A stretch of 64,000 nucleotides of DNA, from assembly GCF_000938255.1 (NCBI RefSeq), contig NZ_JYMR01000056.1:315192-379191 (forward strand). Direction: 5' to 3'. The stretch is from Bradyrhizobium sp. LTSP849 (GTDB lineage Bacteria; Pseudomonadota; Alphaproteobacteria; Rhizobiales; Xanthobacteraceae). Position numbers and translations under genes: made by a program. A model generated the notes under the pieces. That model saw only the letters and a program-made list of their open reading frames with translations, made no database searches and was not told the DNA's origin. Positions 51,565 through 60,350 of the stretch are shown piece by piece. Each line of letters begins with the position of its first letter. Positions within the stretch are counted from its first letter, which is position 1.

Positions 51565-52943
51565 GGTGTGCACTCTGTGACGCCGTAGCCCGCGAACTCC
51601 TTCGCGATGTTCGGATCCATTGATTTCGCCAGCGCGATGTCTGTCGTGCCGTCGGCGCCGCTCTTGCGGGTGGCGACGCCGCGGCCGAACAGCGACGATG
51701 ACGAACGCGGATTACGCTGGATCGCATCGGTGTAGTCCTTGATCGCCTCCGCGGTCCGGCCGAGCTTGAGATTGACAAGTCCGCGGCTGTCGAGCGCGTC
51801 GCTCAATCCGGGATCGATCTGAAGTGCTAGATTGCAGTCGGCGAGCGCACCTTGCAGATCGCCCGTTGCGGCCCGCGTCCAGCAGCGGTTGTTCAGCGCT
51901 TCTCCATCCTTCGGATCGAGCCGGATCACCGCGTCGAAATCCTGCATCGCCAGCGCATAGGCGCGCTTGATCGCGTAGACCTGGCCGCGCTTGTAGCGCG
52001 AGACGGTGTCTGCGGCGTTGGCCGCGAGCTTGCGGGTGAGATCGGCGATCACGAGGTCCCTGGCGAGATCGTCCGCGCTTGGCGCGGCGTCGGGCTGCGG
52101 CACCTCGCAGACCGGCTTCTGCGTCCCGGATTTCGGCGACGTCTGATCGCCCGCCTTGTTGTCCGGCGGCCGGGTCATAATGCCGGCGAACGAGAACTCC
52201 GTCGTCAACGACGACGACAGCCAGGGGACCTGCTCGCGGTTGGTCGCGCCGATCACGCCGTTCTTGGTGTTGGTCAGCGCCTGCTCCGCGCTCACATTGG
52301 GCGCGCGCATCTCCCGCAACAGCTCGGTGACGAACAGGCTGTGATCGGTCTGGCCGCTCGCCACCACTGCGCCGAGCGCGGCGGAATAGAGCACCAGCGA
52401 ATTGCTCGGCGTGATCGTCGGCGCAAGGCCTGCCGAATAGCGGCGAAAGCGCCGCTCGAACGGATTGCGGCGGGAGGCATCGATCAGCGCGATCTTGATC
52501 GCCGCGCCGCGTGTATTCATTTCAGCGAGAATGGCATCCAGACTGAAGCCGTCGCGCGAGACGTCCGGCTCGGTCCAGATCTGCGCATCGACCGGGAGGA
52601 GGTAGGTCTGACGGTTGGACTGGATGCCAAAACCGTCGAAGAACATCAGGGCTACCGAGCCCGGCGCGATGCGGGCATAGAACCGATCCAGCGTTTGCCG
52701 CATGGCATCGCCAGCGAGGTTGATCTGCTGGTCGACGACGAAGCCGTCGCGCGTCAGTTCCTTGGCGACGTCCTGCGCGTCGCTGGCGGCGTCGTTGAGC
52801 ACGAATTCATTGTCGGGATATTTTGCGTTGCCGATCACCAGCGCGATCTTCGCCGCATCAGCTGCGCGGCTTGCGACGCCGCCGCTCAGGATGATCAAGC
52901 CTGCCAGCAACAATGCGATGGCTGCGCGCATGAAATGGCTCAT
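51561..52943 (-). CDS. Caspase-fold protein with both catalytic residues lost, plus TPR repeats
   Basis: The 460-residue protein has an N-terminal signal (ALLLAGLIILSGGVASRA) and a caspase-like domain (IALVIGNAKYPDNEFVLNDA, LPVDAQIWTEPDVSRDGFSLD). Active relatives have YYAGHG and DACRxNPF; here these read FFDGFG (Phe105 for His) and DASRRNPF (Ser157 for Cys), so the catalytic dyad is gone. The C-terminal third has TPR repeats (YALAMQDFDAVIRLDPKDGEALNNRCWTRA, GDLQGALADCNLALQIDPG). It is probably a secreted scaffold or decoy. Its stop overlaps that of the oxidoreductase gene. Confidence 0.85.
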   Translation of the reverse strand: MSHFMRAAIALLLAGLIILSGGVASRAADAAKIALVIGNAKYPDNEFVLNDAASDAQDVAKELTRDGFVVDQQINLAGDAMRQTLDRFYARIAPGSVALMFFDGFGIQSNRQTYLLPVDAQIWTEPDVSRDGFSLDAILAEMNTRGAAIKIALIDASRRNPFERRFRRYSAGLAPTITPSNSLVLYSAALGAVVASGQTDHSLFVTELLREMRAPNVSAEQALTNTKNGVIGATNREQVPWLSSSLTTEFSFAGIMTRPPDNKAGDQTSPKSGTQKPVCEVPQPDAAPSADDLARDLVIADLTRKLAANAADTVSRYKRGQVYAIKRAYALAMQDFDAVIRLDPKDGEALNNRCWTRAATGDLQGALADCNLALQIDPGLSDALDSRGLVNLKLGRTAEAIKDYTDAIQRNPRSSSSLFGRGVATRKSGADGTTDIALAKSMDPNIAKEFAGYGVTECTP

Positions 52944-53107
52944 CGGTAATAAAAATCTCCGTCAGGATAGCGACCGTTACCCATAATTCAATCGCGACGC
53001 GAAGTTGCGCCCACACGCTATGGTGACATAGCGAGACAATTTGCCCTTGCGCCCGCCGTCCGACCTGCCGCAAATGGCTGCAAACGAAGCAGGGAAGCGG
53101 GCGTGCC

Positions 53108-53890
53108 ATGACCGACACCACAAACGTCATCACCGAGAAGCGTGGGCAGACGTTCTGGATCACCATCAACCGGCCGGAGAAGCGTAACGCGCTGAACGGC
53201 GACGTGATCGCCGGCATCACAAAGGGCTATCGCGAGGCGCATGACGACAAGGACGTCCGCGTCATCGTGCTGACCGGCGCGGGCGACAAGGCGTTCTGCG
53301 CCGGAGCCGATCTGCAGAATTCCGGCGCGGCTTTCGCGATGGACCATTCCAAACCAAATGTCGACTATGCCGATCTGTTACGTTTGTCACAGAACGCCAC
53401 GAAACCGGCGATTGCGCGGGTCGGCGGCGTCTGCATGGCCGGCGGCATGGGTCTGCTGTGCATGACCGACATGGCGGTTGCCGCAGATCACGTCATCTTC
53501 GGTCTGCCGGAGGTGAAGGTCGGCGTGTTTCCGATGCAGGTGCTGAGTCTGTTGCAGACCATCGCGCCGCCGCGACTCGTCAACGAATGGGCGCTCACAG
53601 GCGAGCCGTTCGATGCGAAGGCGGCGCAAGGTGCGGGGCTTCTGAATTACGTCGTGCCCACCGCCGAGCTCGACGCCAAGGTCGATTGGCTGATCAGCCG
53701 CATCGTCGACAAATCGCCGACCGCAATCCGGCGCGGCAAGTATGCGATGCGCGCCATTGCGTCGATGTCGTTCGACGAGAGCATCGCATACACCGAAAGC
53801 CAGATCGCGCTGCTTGCGATGACCGAGGACGCCAAGGAAGGGCTGAAGGCATTCAGCGAGAAGCGCAAGCCCTCCTGGACGGGGAAATAG
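53108..53890 (+). CDS. Enoyl-CoA hydratase/isomerase family protein
   Basis: The 260-residue crotonase shows TINRPEKRNALNGDVIAGI, GAGDKAFCAGADLQNSG (first oxyanion segment), GVCMAGGMGLLCMTDMAVA (second) and FGLPEVKVGVFPMQVLSLLQ with the catalytic Glu in PEVKVG. GGGAAGCGGGCG precedes the ATG. It stands alone as the last chromosomal gene before the integrative island. Its precise substrate is not evident. Confidence 0.87.
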   Translation: MTDTTNVITEKRGQTFWITINRPEKRNALNGDVIAGITKGYREAHDDKDVRVIVLTGAGDKAFCAGADLQNSGAAFAMDHSKPNVDYADLLRLSQNATKPAIARVGGVCMAGGMGLLCMTDMAVAADHVIFGLPEVKVGVFPMQVLSLLQTIAPPRLVNEWALTGEPFDAKAAQGAGLLNYVVPTAELDAKVDWLISRIVDKSPTAIRRGKYAMRAIASMSFDESIAYTESQIALLAMTEDAKEGLKAFSEKRKPSWTGK

Positions 53891-53972
53891 CTCTCTTACC
53901 GCGCAGGTACTCCGTTCGAGGCTTGGAGCGCCCCACCAAATAAATCAATGACTTATGCCGCGGGCCGCGCCG

Positions 53973-55259
53973 TCATTCCGACGAGCGAGTGGCGGCTAGA
54001 CCGGCAAGAGCTGCTTTTGCCCGCTCCTCACGGCGCTTCTTGGAGCCTGCGATCAGCTGCTTACGCGTGCGCTTTGCATAGGTAGGCATTTGGCGGCTCG
54101 ATCGATGGCGGGCAGCGGCCCGCAATTCGGCATCCGTGAGATCGCTGTCCGCACCTTCGGTAAAACCACCGTGGCGGAATGAGGTAAAGGAGAGTTCGCT
54201 GCGTAGGCCAGCTGCTGCGACGATCTTCTTTACGACACTTCGAAGATATCGCAGATCTTTGCGCTCTGTAGGCCATGGAAGCGGGGCAGGTGACCTACGA
54301 TGCTCATGGTCGCGCCGAAAGACCAATCCCCAAACCGTCTTTGCCTTGATGGCGTCAAGCTCCGCCATCAATTCGGGGAAGAGAGGCTCGCCCATTTCGT
54401 CGAATAGGGGCCACCAAGCTTCCTCGCCATTCTTCGGATGCACAATTCTTACGCTGTTTGGCCGCTCAGTTGGCCGATAGTGCGAGATTTCGAAGGCGCC
54501 GAACACATGCTCTTCGCGTTGCAACCACTCCCACGTCAGTAACGCCGCAGTTGCGACCGAGCGATACCCGAGTTTCTTCGCTGCCGCTCTGAACGCGACG
54601 AGTTCGTCCCAAGTCGCCGTAGGTGTCTGCCGGGCAGGCTGGCCAGGCGCATGGGTCTTGAGCCCCATCCGCGAAAATGGATTGATCGCCGGCACTATTG
54701 TTTCTTGGGCGCGCTGCCCAACAAACCAGGCGCGCCTGCAAGAGGCCATAGCCGCATTTGCAAAGCGACGACGCTCGCGCTTGATGACATTCCCACATGC
54801 GTCCCTGTGTTCCACGACGAGCAGTTTCGCGTAGATTGCGTCGACGAAGCCTTTCGTAAAATCAGAGAGTTGCTTTGAGCCCACGCGGCTACCATCCTTC
54901 AGCATTTGGTTGGCAAAGAGTGCCAGGCCCTGCCTGTATAAGCGCTGCGTGTTGCGCTCGATCTCGCTCCATTTTTGGTGGGTTTCGAAGACACTGGCCA
55001 GCCAGTCGAACGTGCCGGGCACAGGAGAAGGCGGAACCATGTCGGTCAAACCTCCCGAACGCCAACTATCGAAGGCGGGTAACAAGATATTCTCGGCTCG
55101 CTCGACGGCGGCCGCGTACTCTTCCCCTAGCGCTTCAGCCTTGACATGGCAGCCCTGCTTGCGGGCCCAACTCGGCGGATCAAAGAAGTATGCCCATCGA
55201 CCGTTCTTTGATGGCTTTCGCCTGCAGTAGCGTGGAAGTTTTGATTGGGGCAACGTCAT
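53973..55259 (-). CDS. Phage-type tyrosine recombinase (integrase)
   Basis: The 428-residue protein is a divergent tyrosine recombinase. Catalytic-domain elements are the first Arg in ALLTWEWLQREEHVFG, the motif SFTSFRHGGFTEGADSDLTD (RHGG, where R-x-x-H/R is usual), His in AAARHRSS and Tyr in MPTYAKRTRKQL. The N-terminal half holds a core-binding-type domain (FDWLASVFETHQKWSEIERNTQRLY). The ATG overlaps the stop of the small gene upstream (ATGA), so both are co-translated. It marks the left end of the island. Confidence 0.82.
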   Translation of the reverse strand: MTLPQSKLPRYCRRKPSKNGRWAYFFDPPSWARKQGCHVKAEALGEEYAAAVERAENILLPAFDSWRSGGLTDMVPPSPVPGTFDWLASVFETHQKWSEIERNTQRLYRQGLALFANQMLKDGSRVGSKQLSDFTKGFVDAIYAKLLVVEHRDACGNVIKRERRRFANAAMASCRRAWFVGQRAQETIVPAINPFSRMGLKTHAPGQPARQTPTATWDELVAFRAAAKKLGYRSVATAALLTWEWLQREEHVFGAFEISHYRPTERPNSVRIVHPKNGEEAWWPLFDEMGEPLFPELMAELDAIKAKTVWGLVFRRDHEHRRSPAPLPWPTERKDLRYLRSVVKKIVAAAGLRSELSFTSFRHGGFTEGADSDLTDAELRAAARHRSSRQMPTYAKRTRKQLIAGSKKRREERAKAALAGLAATRSSE

Positions 55260-55531
55260 ACGAGAGATATCAGATCTTCCGATCTATCTGGATCCATTGT
55301 TCTCACCGGTGCCGCGAAGTTATCGATAGCGGCCTTCGACCAAATTGGCTGTCGCGCACGCCCAATTCCGCGATAGCCAACGGGTGGTGGTGCCTCGCCG
55401 CGACCAACGGCGCGTGCCAGTTCACCTGTATCGCGACAATCGAGGTAGGCAGCAGCCATGTCGGCGCGCATGAGCGCAGGCCATGTGCCGATAGGTGGAT
55501 AACGGGCAGGAAGGGCAGGGCGAGGTGCCAT
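55256..55531 (-). CDS. Small protein coupled to the integrase, excisionase-like
   Basis: The 91-residue protein has a central segment WPALMRADMAAAYLDCRDTG with a downstream ARQPIWSKAAIDNF. The plan (short helical core naming a column or residue, then W-x-K-x-x-I/L-D) is like the AlpA/Xis-type DNA-binding proteins that accompany integrases. It overlaps the integrase start by four bases. No strong ribosome binding site is seen before its ATG. Function is inferred from layout. Confidence 0.55.
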   Translation of the reverse strand: MAPRPALPARYPPIGTWPALMRADMAAAYLDCRDTGELARAVGRGEAPPPVGYRGIGRARQPIWSKAAIDNFAAPVRTMDPDRSEDLISLV

Positions 55532-56916
55532 GAGCGTTAGTCAGTGGTCAAAATGTACAGTCCAAGCCATCAAGGCCTGAGATCTTTTTGAGAGGCTCCA
55601 GGCTCAGAGGGGACTGATCTATCTGGTTCAGTTTGCACTGGAGCTCTCGTCCCTTACCCGAATGCTTCCAGCCTTCATGTCACCGACCCCATCGACATTG
55701 AAAGCAAGACAGCGCCATGGAGAAAAGGGGAGCAAAGAATTCGTGGAAGAATCGGCTGGTGTGGCGTGCAAATAGGACGGGCGATGTAGCCTAACAGGGG
55801 CAATTGCCGTCGCTCGCGTGCATAGTCGGCACTGACGGGTTCAACAAAACAATCTCAGGCGCAAGGTCGCGCAGATGACAGATACGCGTCCCGTCCGTCT
55901 TGAGGTGCCAGTAACGGCTGAGCCGTACCTGTGCCGCCGCGGGCACTGTCACTTGGGACGCGTGGCCTTGCGGATCGCTAGCTGAGCTACCAAAACGGCC
56001 GCACTTGCCGGACCAAACTCACCGCGCGCTTAACGCCAGTATAAGCGACAGGCTTAGCGAAATGCGAAGGTCGATATCGCGATCGGAGCGCAATTGGCCA
56101 AATGCTCAGCGGACTGATCGGTAAAGGGCGAAGCGCTTCGGTTCCGACATATCTATCAGTGGTGAATCAATGTGACGAATATCAGCTGTTGGCGCTCGAG
56201 CGCCGATCTTCGCCCACTGACTGAGAGTCAGCTGCTTCTTATGGATTGTCAGCGCTCAATCCGACAAATCTGTTGCTCAACTTGCATTGAAGGCCGCAGC
56301 GGTCTTCTCTTTATCGGAATGATAGGCATCGCACGTACCTTAGGGGTAGATGGACACCGTGTGGCGCCTCGACTGGAGTTCTTCGACGTTTGCAAGGGTG
56401 CGATCGGGGTATCATCGGTGCCGTTGAGACGCGCGTTTGATCTGCCTTGCGCGTGCGGCATTTGCCGCAGCGGGCTCTCGTGAACCGAGCCGCGCTGCGT
56501 CTCGGCCGGACGGCTTCGATCCCTCGCGCACCAAACTGAGTCTCTCGCCGGAGGCACTCGGTCCCGGGTTCCGTCGCGCTCCGCGCCGGCGCTATGCTAA
56601 CCCTCCTGCGGGTGCCTTGTTAACCGGTCTCAAGACTGCAGTCGGTCCCGCGTCCCGCCAAGGGCGGCGCTATGCTGACGCTCCTGCGGCTGCCTCCTTT
56701 ACCCCGCCGTCGCGCACCTTCGCTTGCTCGGCCTGCATAGTGGCTGCGTTGCAGCTAGTGGTGTGCGCACAGTGCTTTCCTAGCTTGCCATCAAGACCCG
56801 AACAGATTTGGCTCGTACCCGCCGCGGAGCAACAGAGCGAGAGGAGCGAGCTGTTTCTCGCTGTCGAATTGGAAGCTGCGAGAAAGGCTCGCCGCGCCAG
56901 TCGCGGACGGACGTGA
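55532..56916. other. Low-density island region with no supported gene
   Basis: About 1.4 kb with only weak frames. A frame ending 56916 (EQIWLVPAAEQQSERSELFL plus AVELEAARKARRASRGRT) reads protein-like near its end but has no credible start. The region holds a two-copy 78-bp direct repeat (56587-56695) and is probably the former control region of the ArdC gene. Confidence 0.45.
56587..56695 (+). repeat. Two-copy 31-bp direct repeat, 78-bp period
   Basis: CGGCGCTATGCT(A/G)AC(C/G)CTCCTGCGG occurs at 56587 and 56665, followed by (G/C)TGCCT. It differs at only three positions over 31 bases. It is preceded in both cases by GGTCCCG. It lies some 220 bp before the ArdC remnant. Confidence 0.8.
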
Positions 56917-57162
56917 TGTCCAGATATATCCGCTTGGGCGCGCCGGCGAGGGCCGGCGAGCCTCCGCGACGAAATCACCGACAAGATCATCGCCGAAGTA
57001 GAGGCCTGCCGTGTGCCATGACTTGAGGTGCTGCGTGAGGACAATCGGACGGTTGTCCACGCGGCAAGCCGAGCCGGAAAAGCGGCGGATTACATAGTCG
57101 GCTTTCTGTCAGGTCTCGCTGCCGACATGGCAGGTGAGAGTGCGGAGTGCGAGGCGGCTTGA
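56917..57162 (+). pseudogene. ArdC (DUF1738) gene collapsed by internal deletion
   Basis: In one frame the sequence reads SLRDEITDKIIAEVEACRVP, then a TGA (57019-57021), then LEVLREDNRTVVHAASRAGK and AADYIVGFLSGLAADMAGES to a stop at 57160. The first piece is the N-terminus of ArdC antirestriction proteins (DEITDKIIAELEAGRVPW); the last is the ArdC C-terminus (WLEVLREDNRAIxxAAS...AADWL). The stop sits where Trp belongs in both. The zinc-binding middle is missing. The frame is closed upstream by a TGA at 56914, so the start is also lost. Confidence 0.7.
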
Positions 57163-57268
57163 AGTATCTCTTCGCTGCTCGGAGGAAGAGTGAGAGGGGT
57201 GGGCGGATGTCCGCGACGGGTTGGAAGCCGAGAGAGAGGCTCTCGGTCACCCGGCGTGGAGAATCGAA

Positions 57269-57385
57269 ATGAAGGAAGCTGTCCAAGAAATCACTTTGCC
57301 CCCATCCCACGACCTTGCGTTCAATAAAGTGGCGCCGGAGCGCTATGCGGTTGAAGATATCAGCCAGCGTGAGGCTGCGCGATGA
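57269..57385 (+). CDS. 38-residue ORF coupled to the Toprim gene
   Basis: The frame starts at an ATG six bases after GGAGAA and encodes MKEAVQEITLPPSHDLAFNK plus VAPERYAVEDISQREAAR. Its stop overlaps the Toprim start (ATGA). The good ribosome binding site and coupling favour real translation. It may be a short leader or the N-terminus of a lost gene; no family is known to me. Confidence 0.45.
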   Translation: MKEAVQEITLPPSHDLAFNKVAPERYAVEDISQREAAR

Positions 57386-58443
57386 CACGCGACGCTTCCG
57401 AACTGGCGCACCGCCTCGCGCGCGAGGCCGAGGCGGTGTGCCGCCGCTATCTGTCGAACGGTCGGCGTCAAGGCCGCTATTGGTTGGTTGGCAATGCTAG
57501 TAATACACCGGGACGTTCGATGTTCGTCCGATTGCAGGACACGCCCAGGGGTCCGGCTGGGAAGTGGACTGACGCTGCAACGGGCGAGCATGGTGACTTG
57601 CTTGACGTCATTCGCGAATGCTGTGGGCTCCTCGACTTCCGCGACGTGGCGAATGAGGCCCGCCGCTTTCTCAGTTTGCCTCGCTCCAATGCCGAGCCGT
57701 CGTCGAACGTCGCACACAGCAGAGCGCCAGTCGGTTCGGCCGAGGCGGCCCGGCGGCTCTTCGCCATCTCGCAGCCAGTCGCAGGAACTCTCGCGGAGGT
57801 CTATTTGCGCAATCGGGGCATTTTTGCGTCACACGACGATGGTGCACTGCGCTTCCACCCGCGCTGCTACTACCGACCCGATGAGGGTGCGCCCACCGAG
57901 ATCTGGCCGGCATTGATCGCATGTGTCACAGGTCTGGATGGTCGGATCACCGGCGCGCATCGCACCTGGCTCGACCCCGATGGCTTCGACATTGTGCGCC
58001 TAGGTAAGGCGCCGATCGATACACCGCGACGGTCCATGGGTTACCTTCTCGGTAACGCGGTTCGATTCGGGACGGCCGACGACGTGCTGGTGGCTGGAGA
58101 GGGCATCGAGACCATACTGTCGCTTCGTTGCGTAGCTCCCACGCTGCCAATGGTTGCCGCGCTGTCCGCAAACCATGTAGCTGCTCTGCAGCTTCCGCTG
58201 CAGCTGCGCCGACTCTATATCGCGCAAGATCGTGATGCGGCTGGCGACTTCGCGGTAGCTGCCTTGACCAAACGCGCCTTAGACACCGGTATCGAGGCGA
58301 TACCACTATCGCCCCGACTTGGGGACTTCAACGAAGAACTGCTCACCTTTGGTATCGATAAGCTTCGAGGGAGCTTGCGTGAACAACTCGCTCCGCAGGA
58401 CGTCGTGCGGTTCATGTCGTTGACGGCTGCCGAGACCGGTTGA
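57382..58443 (+). CDS. Toprim-domain protein of integrative elements
   Basis: The 353-residue protein has an N-terminal zinc-free primase-like part (GKWTDAATGEHGDLLDVIRE, CCGLLDFRDVANEARRFL) and a C-terminal Toprim fold: VAGEGIETILSLRC with the catalytic Glu, and LYIAQDRDAAGDFAV with the DxD pair. A middle segment (YLRNRGI, LRFHPRCYYRP, ALIACVTGLDGRITGAHRTWLDPDG) is typical of the DUF7146/Toprim proteins of alphaproteobacterial ICEs and plasmids. These are DnaG-like primases used in element replication or transfer. Confidence 0.85.
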   Translation: MTRDASELAHRLAREAEAVCRRYLSNGRRQGRYWLVGNASNTPGRSMFVRLQDTPRGPAGKWTDAATGEHGDLLDVIRECCGLLDFRDVANEARRFLSLPRSNAEPSSNVAHSRAPVGSAEAARRLFAISQPVAGTLAEVYLRNRGIFASHDDGALRFHPRCYYRPDEGAPTEIWPALIACVTGLDGRITGAHRTWLDPDGFDIVRLGKAPIDTPRRSMGYLLGNAVRFGTADDVLVAGEGIETILSLRCVAPTLPMVAALSANHVAALQLPLQLRRLYIAQDRDAAGDFAVAALTKRALDTGIEAIPLSPRLGDFNEELLTFGIDKLRGSLREQLAPQDVVRFMSLTAAETG

Positions 58444-58557
58444 ACGTGGGTCGCTTAGAGGCCGTCGCGATCGGTTGTTGGGGGGCGTGGCCGCCGGACA
58501 GAGCGCGCCCCAGGCCTTCTAAAAGGCGATCGGACGGCAGGCGGGTGCGGCCCTGCA

Positions 58558-58757
58558 ATGGCAGAGGTTGCGGCTATTTTCCGCCGGCGCGCCTCGCGCC
58601 TTTGCATCGCGAAACAAAATAGCCGCATCCCTGCCATCCTCCGCTGTCGCTTCGGCCCTTCGCTTTCGCTTCGGGTTCTGGTCCTTTCCGCCTGCCGTCA
58701 AGTAATCGCCACGAAGGCCGCGATGGGCGCGGCCGATCCAGCAAAAGGGCCTCACCC
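58558..58757 (+). promoter_or_regulatory. Conserved structured leader of the DUF2493 gene
   Basis: ATGGCAG...GCGGCTATTTT (58558-58580) pairs with AAAATAGCCGC...CTGCCAT (58616-58637), a near-perfect stem of about 22 bp, with an inner hairpin GGCGCG/CGCGCC (58586-58600). It is followed by CCTCCGCTG and, near the start codon, by ATCGCCACGAAGGCCGCGAT and GGGCGCGGCC. The leader of the DUF736 gene (62887-63071) shares this plan and the last two blocks. Confidence 0.7.
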
Positions 58758-59696
58758 ATGATAACCGACCACGACGACGCGGATTTCAAACCGCCGCACG
58801 TTCCGTCTCCGACCGATCATGTCCTCAACGAGCTTCAGCTCTATGGCCATCGACCATTGCAGGATGAACCCGATCCACGGCCGCTTCCAGAAGGCAAGGC
58901 GATCGCCGGTGCTGTCGTCGACATCTTCGATGCGCTAGTCTCGACACTGGATGACACGCGTCTCGAACCAGATCTTGACGACTTGCTCTGGTCGGCCGTC
59001 AATCTCTTCCACCGTGCGGTGGATCGTATCGAACGCGAGCTCGACGTAAATGAGCAGGCGCAGCAGAAGAGCCAGCGCTGGCAAGACGGCTCGGAGGTGC
59101 GATCCGTCGAGCTAGAACGGCTCACCGCCGAGGGCGTCACGCTCGTCGAGCGCCGCAACGCCATGGAACTCTTTCGCGACCAGGCTGCTGAATGCTTCGA
59201 AGTCCATACTGGTTCGCTGTGGCGGCCGCGCTCTGGATCAGTCATCAACCGCGGTACGCTCACCGCCGCGATGATCGACAGTCGCGATTTCCTCGCTGCC
59301 AAGCGTCGGGCCGAAACCGAGGTGATGGTGCCGGCCGGACCGAAGATCGCGCTCACCGGCGGGCTCGACTTCAACGACGTTTCGCTCGTCTGGGACCGGC
59401 TCGATAAGGTTCGGGCAAAGCATCCCGACATGGTTCTGCTCCACGGCGGCTCCCCGAAAGGGGCTGAATTGATCGCCGCAAAGTGGGCCAGCAATCGTAG
59501 GGTACTGCAGGTCACCTTCAAACCGGACTGGACGAAGCATGCGAAGGCTGCACCATTCAAGCGCAACGATACCATGCTGGCAGTCATGCCAATCGGAGTC
59601 ATGCACTTCCCGGGCACCGGCATTCAAGACAACCTCGCCGACAAGGCGAGGAAACTCGGCATTCCGGTTTGGAAATTTGGCAAGGACGGCGCGTGA
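58758..59696 (+). CDS. DUF2493 domain protein (SLOG superfamily)
   Basis: The 312-residue protein has a helical N-terminal part (LDDLLWSAVNLFHRAVDRIERELDVNEQAQQ) and a C-terminal DUF2493 domain (KIALTGGLDFNDVSLVWDRLDKVRAKHPDMVLLHGGSPKGAELIAAKWA). The GG-x-x-F/D and HGGSPKGA segments form the nucleotide-sensing pocket of the SLOG superfamily. DUF2493 genes are regular members of rhizobial ICEs and plasmids, next to DUF736 and Toprim. Exact role unknown. Confidence 0.85.
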   Translation: MITDHDDADFKPPHVPSPTDHVLNELQLYGHRPLQDEPDPRPLPEGKAIAGAVVDIFDALVSTLDDTRLEPDLDDLLWSAVNLFHRAVDRIERELDVNEQAQQKSQRWQDGSEVRSVELERLTAEGVTLVERRNAMELFRDQAAECFEVHTGSLWRPRSGSVINRGTLTAAMIDSRDFLAAKRRAETEVMVPAGPKIALTGGLDFNDVSLVWDRLDKVRAKHPDMVLLHGGSPKGAELIAAKWASNRRVLQVTFKPDWTKHAKAAPFKRNDTMLAVMPIGVMHFPGTGIQDNLADKARKLGIPVWKFGKDGA

Positions 59697-60350
59697 GCGC
59701 CGTCCTACTCAACTCTAGCCCAAAGTGTGCTCGCGCGAACAACGCGAGATCTCACAAATCCCTCATCGAAGCGCAGTTGATAGGAGATTATTTTTGTCTC
59801 CCGCTTTCATTGCGTTTGGACCCATAGATCGAAATCCGCGGTGGAACATCATGTTAAGCTGGGACCACCACCTTGCTGGCTCTTTGATTTGTCGAAGTTG
59901 GGGCTCAGCCTATTTTTGGGCCGATTGTTGCCCTCGCGATATATCCCGCCCATTCGTGTCGCGGTCGGTATCGGCTGCATGAGGTGTCTCCCTTGACGCA
60001 TAGGCGGGCCTTTCTTTGCTAGTGCCAGATCGAGGGCCGCTCGGATCGAAACGTCGAACTGATAGAAAATATCTTCGCAAGGCGTGCGTTCTGAATCTGG
60101 TCTGATGTAGCGTCGGTCACTCTCCGCTTTGGCCGAACGCGTCTGCGTATAATTGTACAATCTTCATAGAGATTGGTTCGAGCTTCGTCGAAGTTGATGC
60201 CGTCGGCCTGCCCAGTGCCGTTGAAGAAGATGACAATATTCTACGGCATTGCAAATCGTCCCCCAAAGAGTGCGCCAATTAGTTATATCACAGATTGTGC
60301 AGATCGAAATGTGACGTTGGTTACTCTTGGGGGCTGGAATGGTTGCGCCG
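59697..60350. other. Island spacer, one weak ORF
   Basis: A minus-strand frame (59849-60160, TTG start) encodes a 103-residue basic protein with FYQFDVSIRAALDLALAKKG. I recognise no family, and its start region (TTGTACAATTATAC) looks more like a promoter. It is recorded as unsupported. The rest holds nothing recognisable. Confidence 0.35.

Noticed and set aside
49222..51573. 783-codon minus-strand frame opposite the molybdopterin oxidoreductase
   Set aside because: Typical GC-driven shadow; the opposite strand has the iron-sulfur motif and the molybdopterin folds.
53890..53972. tRNA-like string GTTCGAGGC...CCCACCA
   Set aside because: The flanking bases do not form the T arm or acceptor stem.
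59849..60160. 103-codon minus frame in the island spacer
   Set aside because: TTG start in a promoter-like sequence, no family, no ribosome binding site; kept only as a note.
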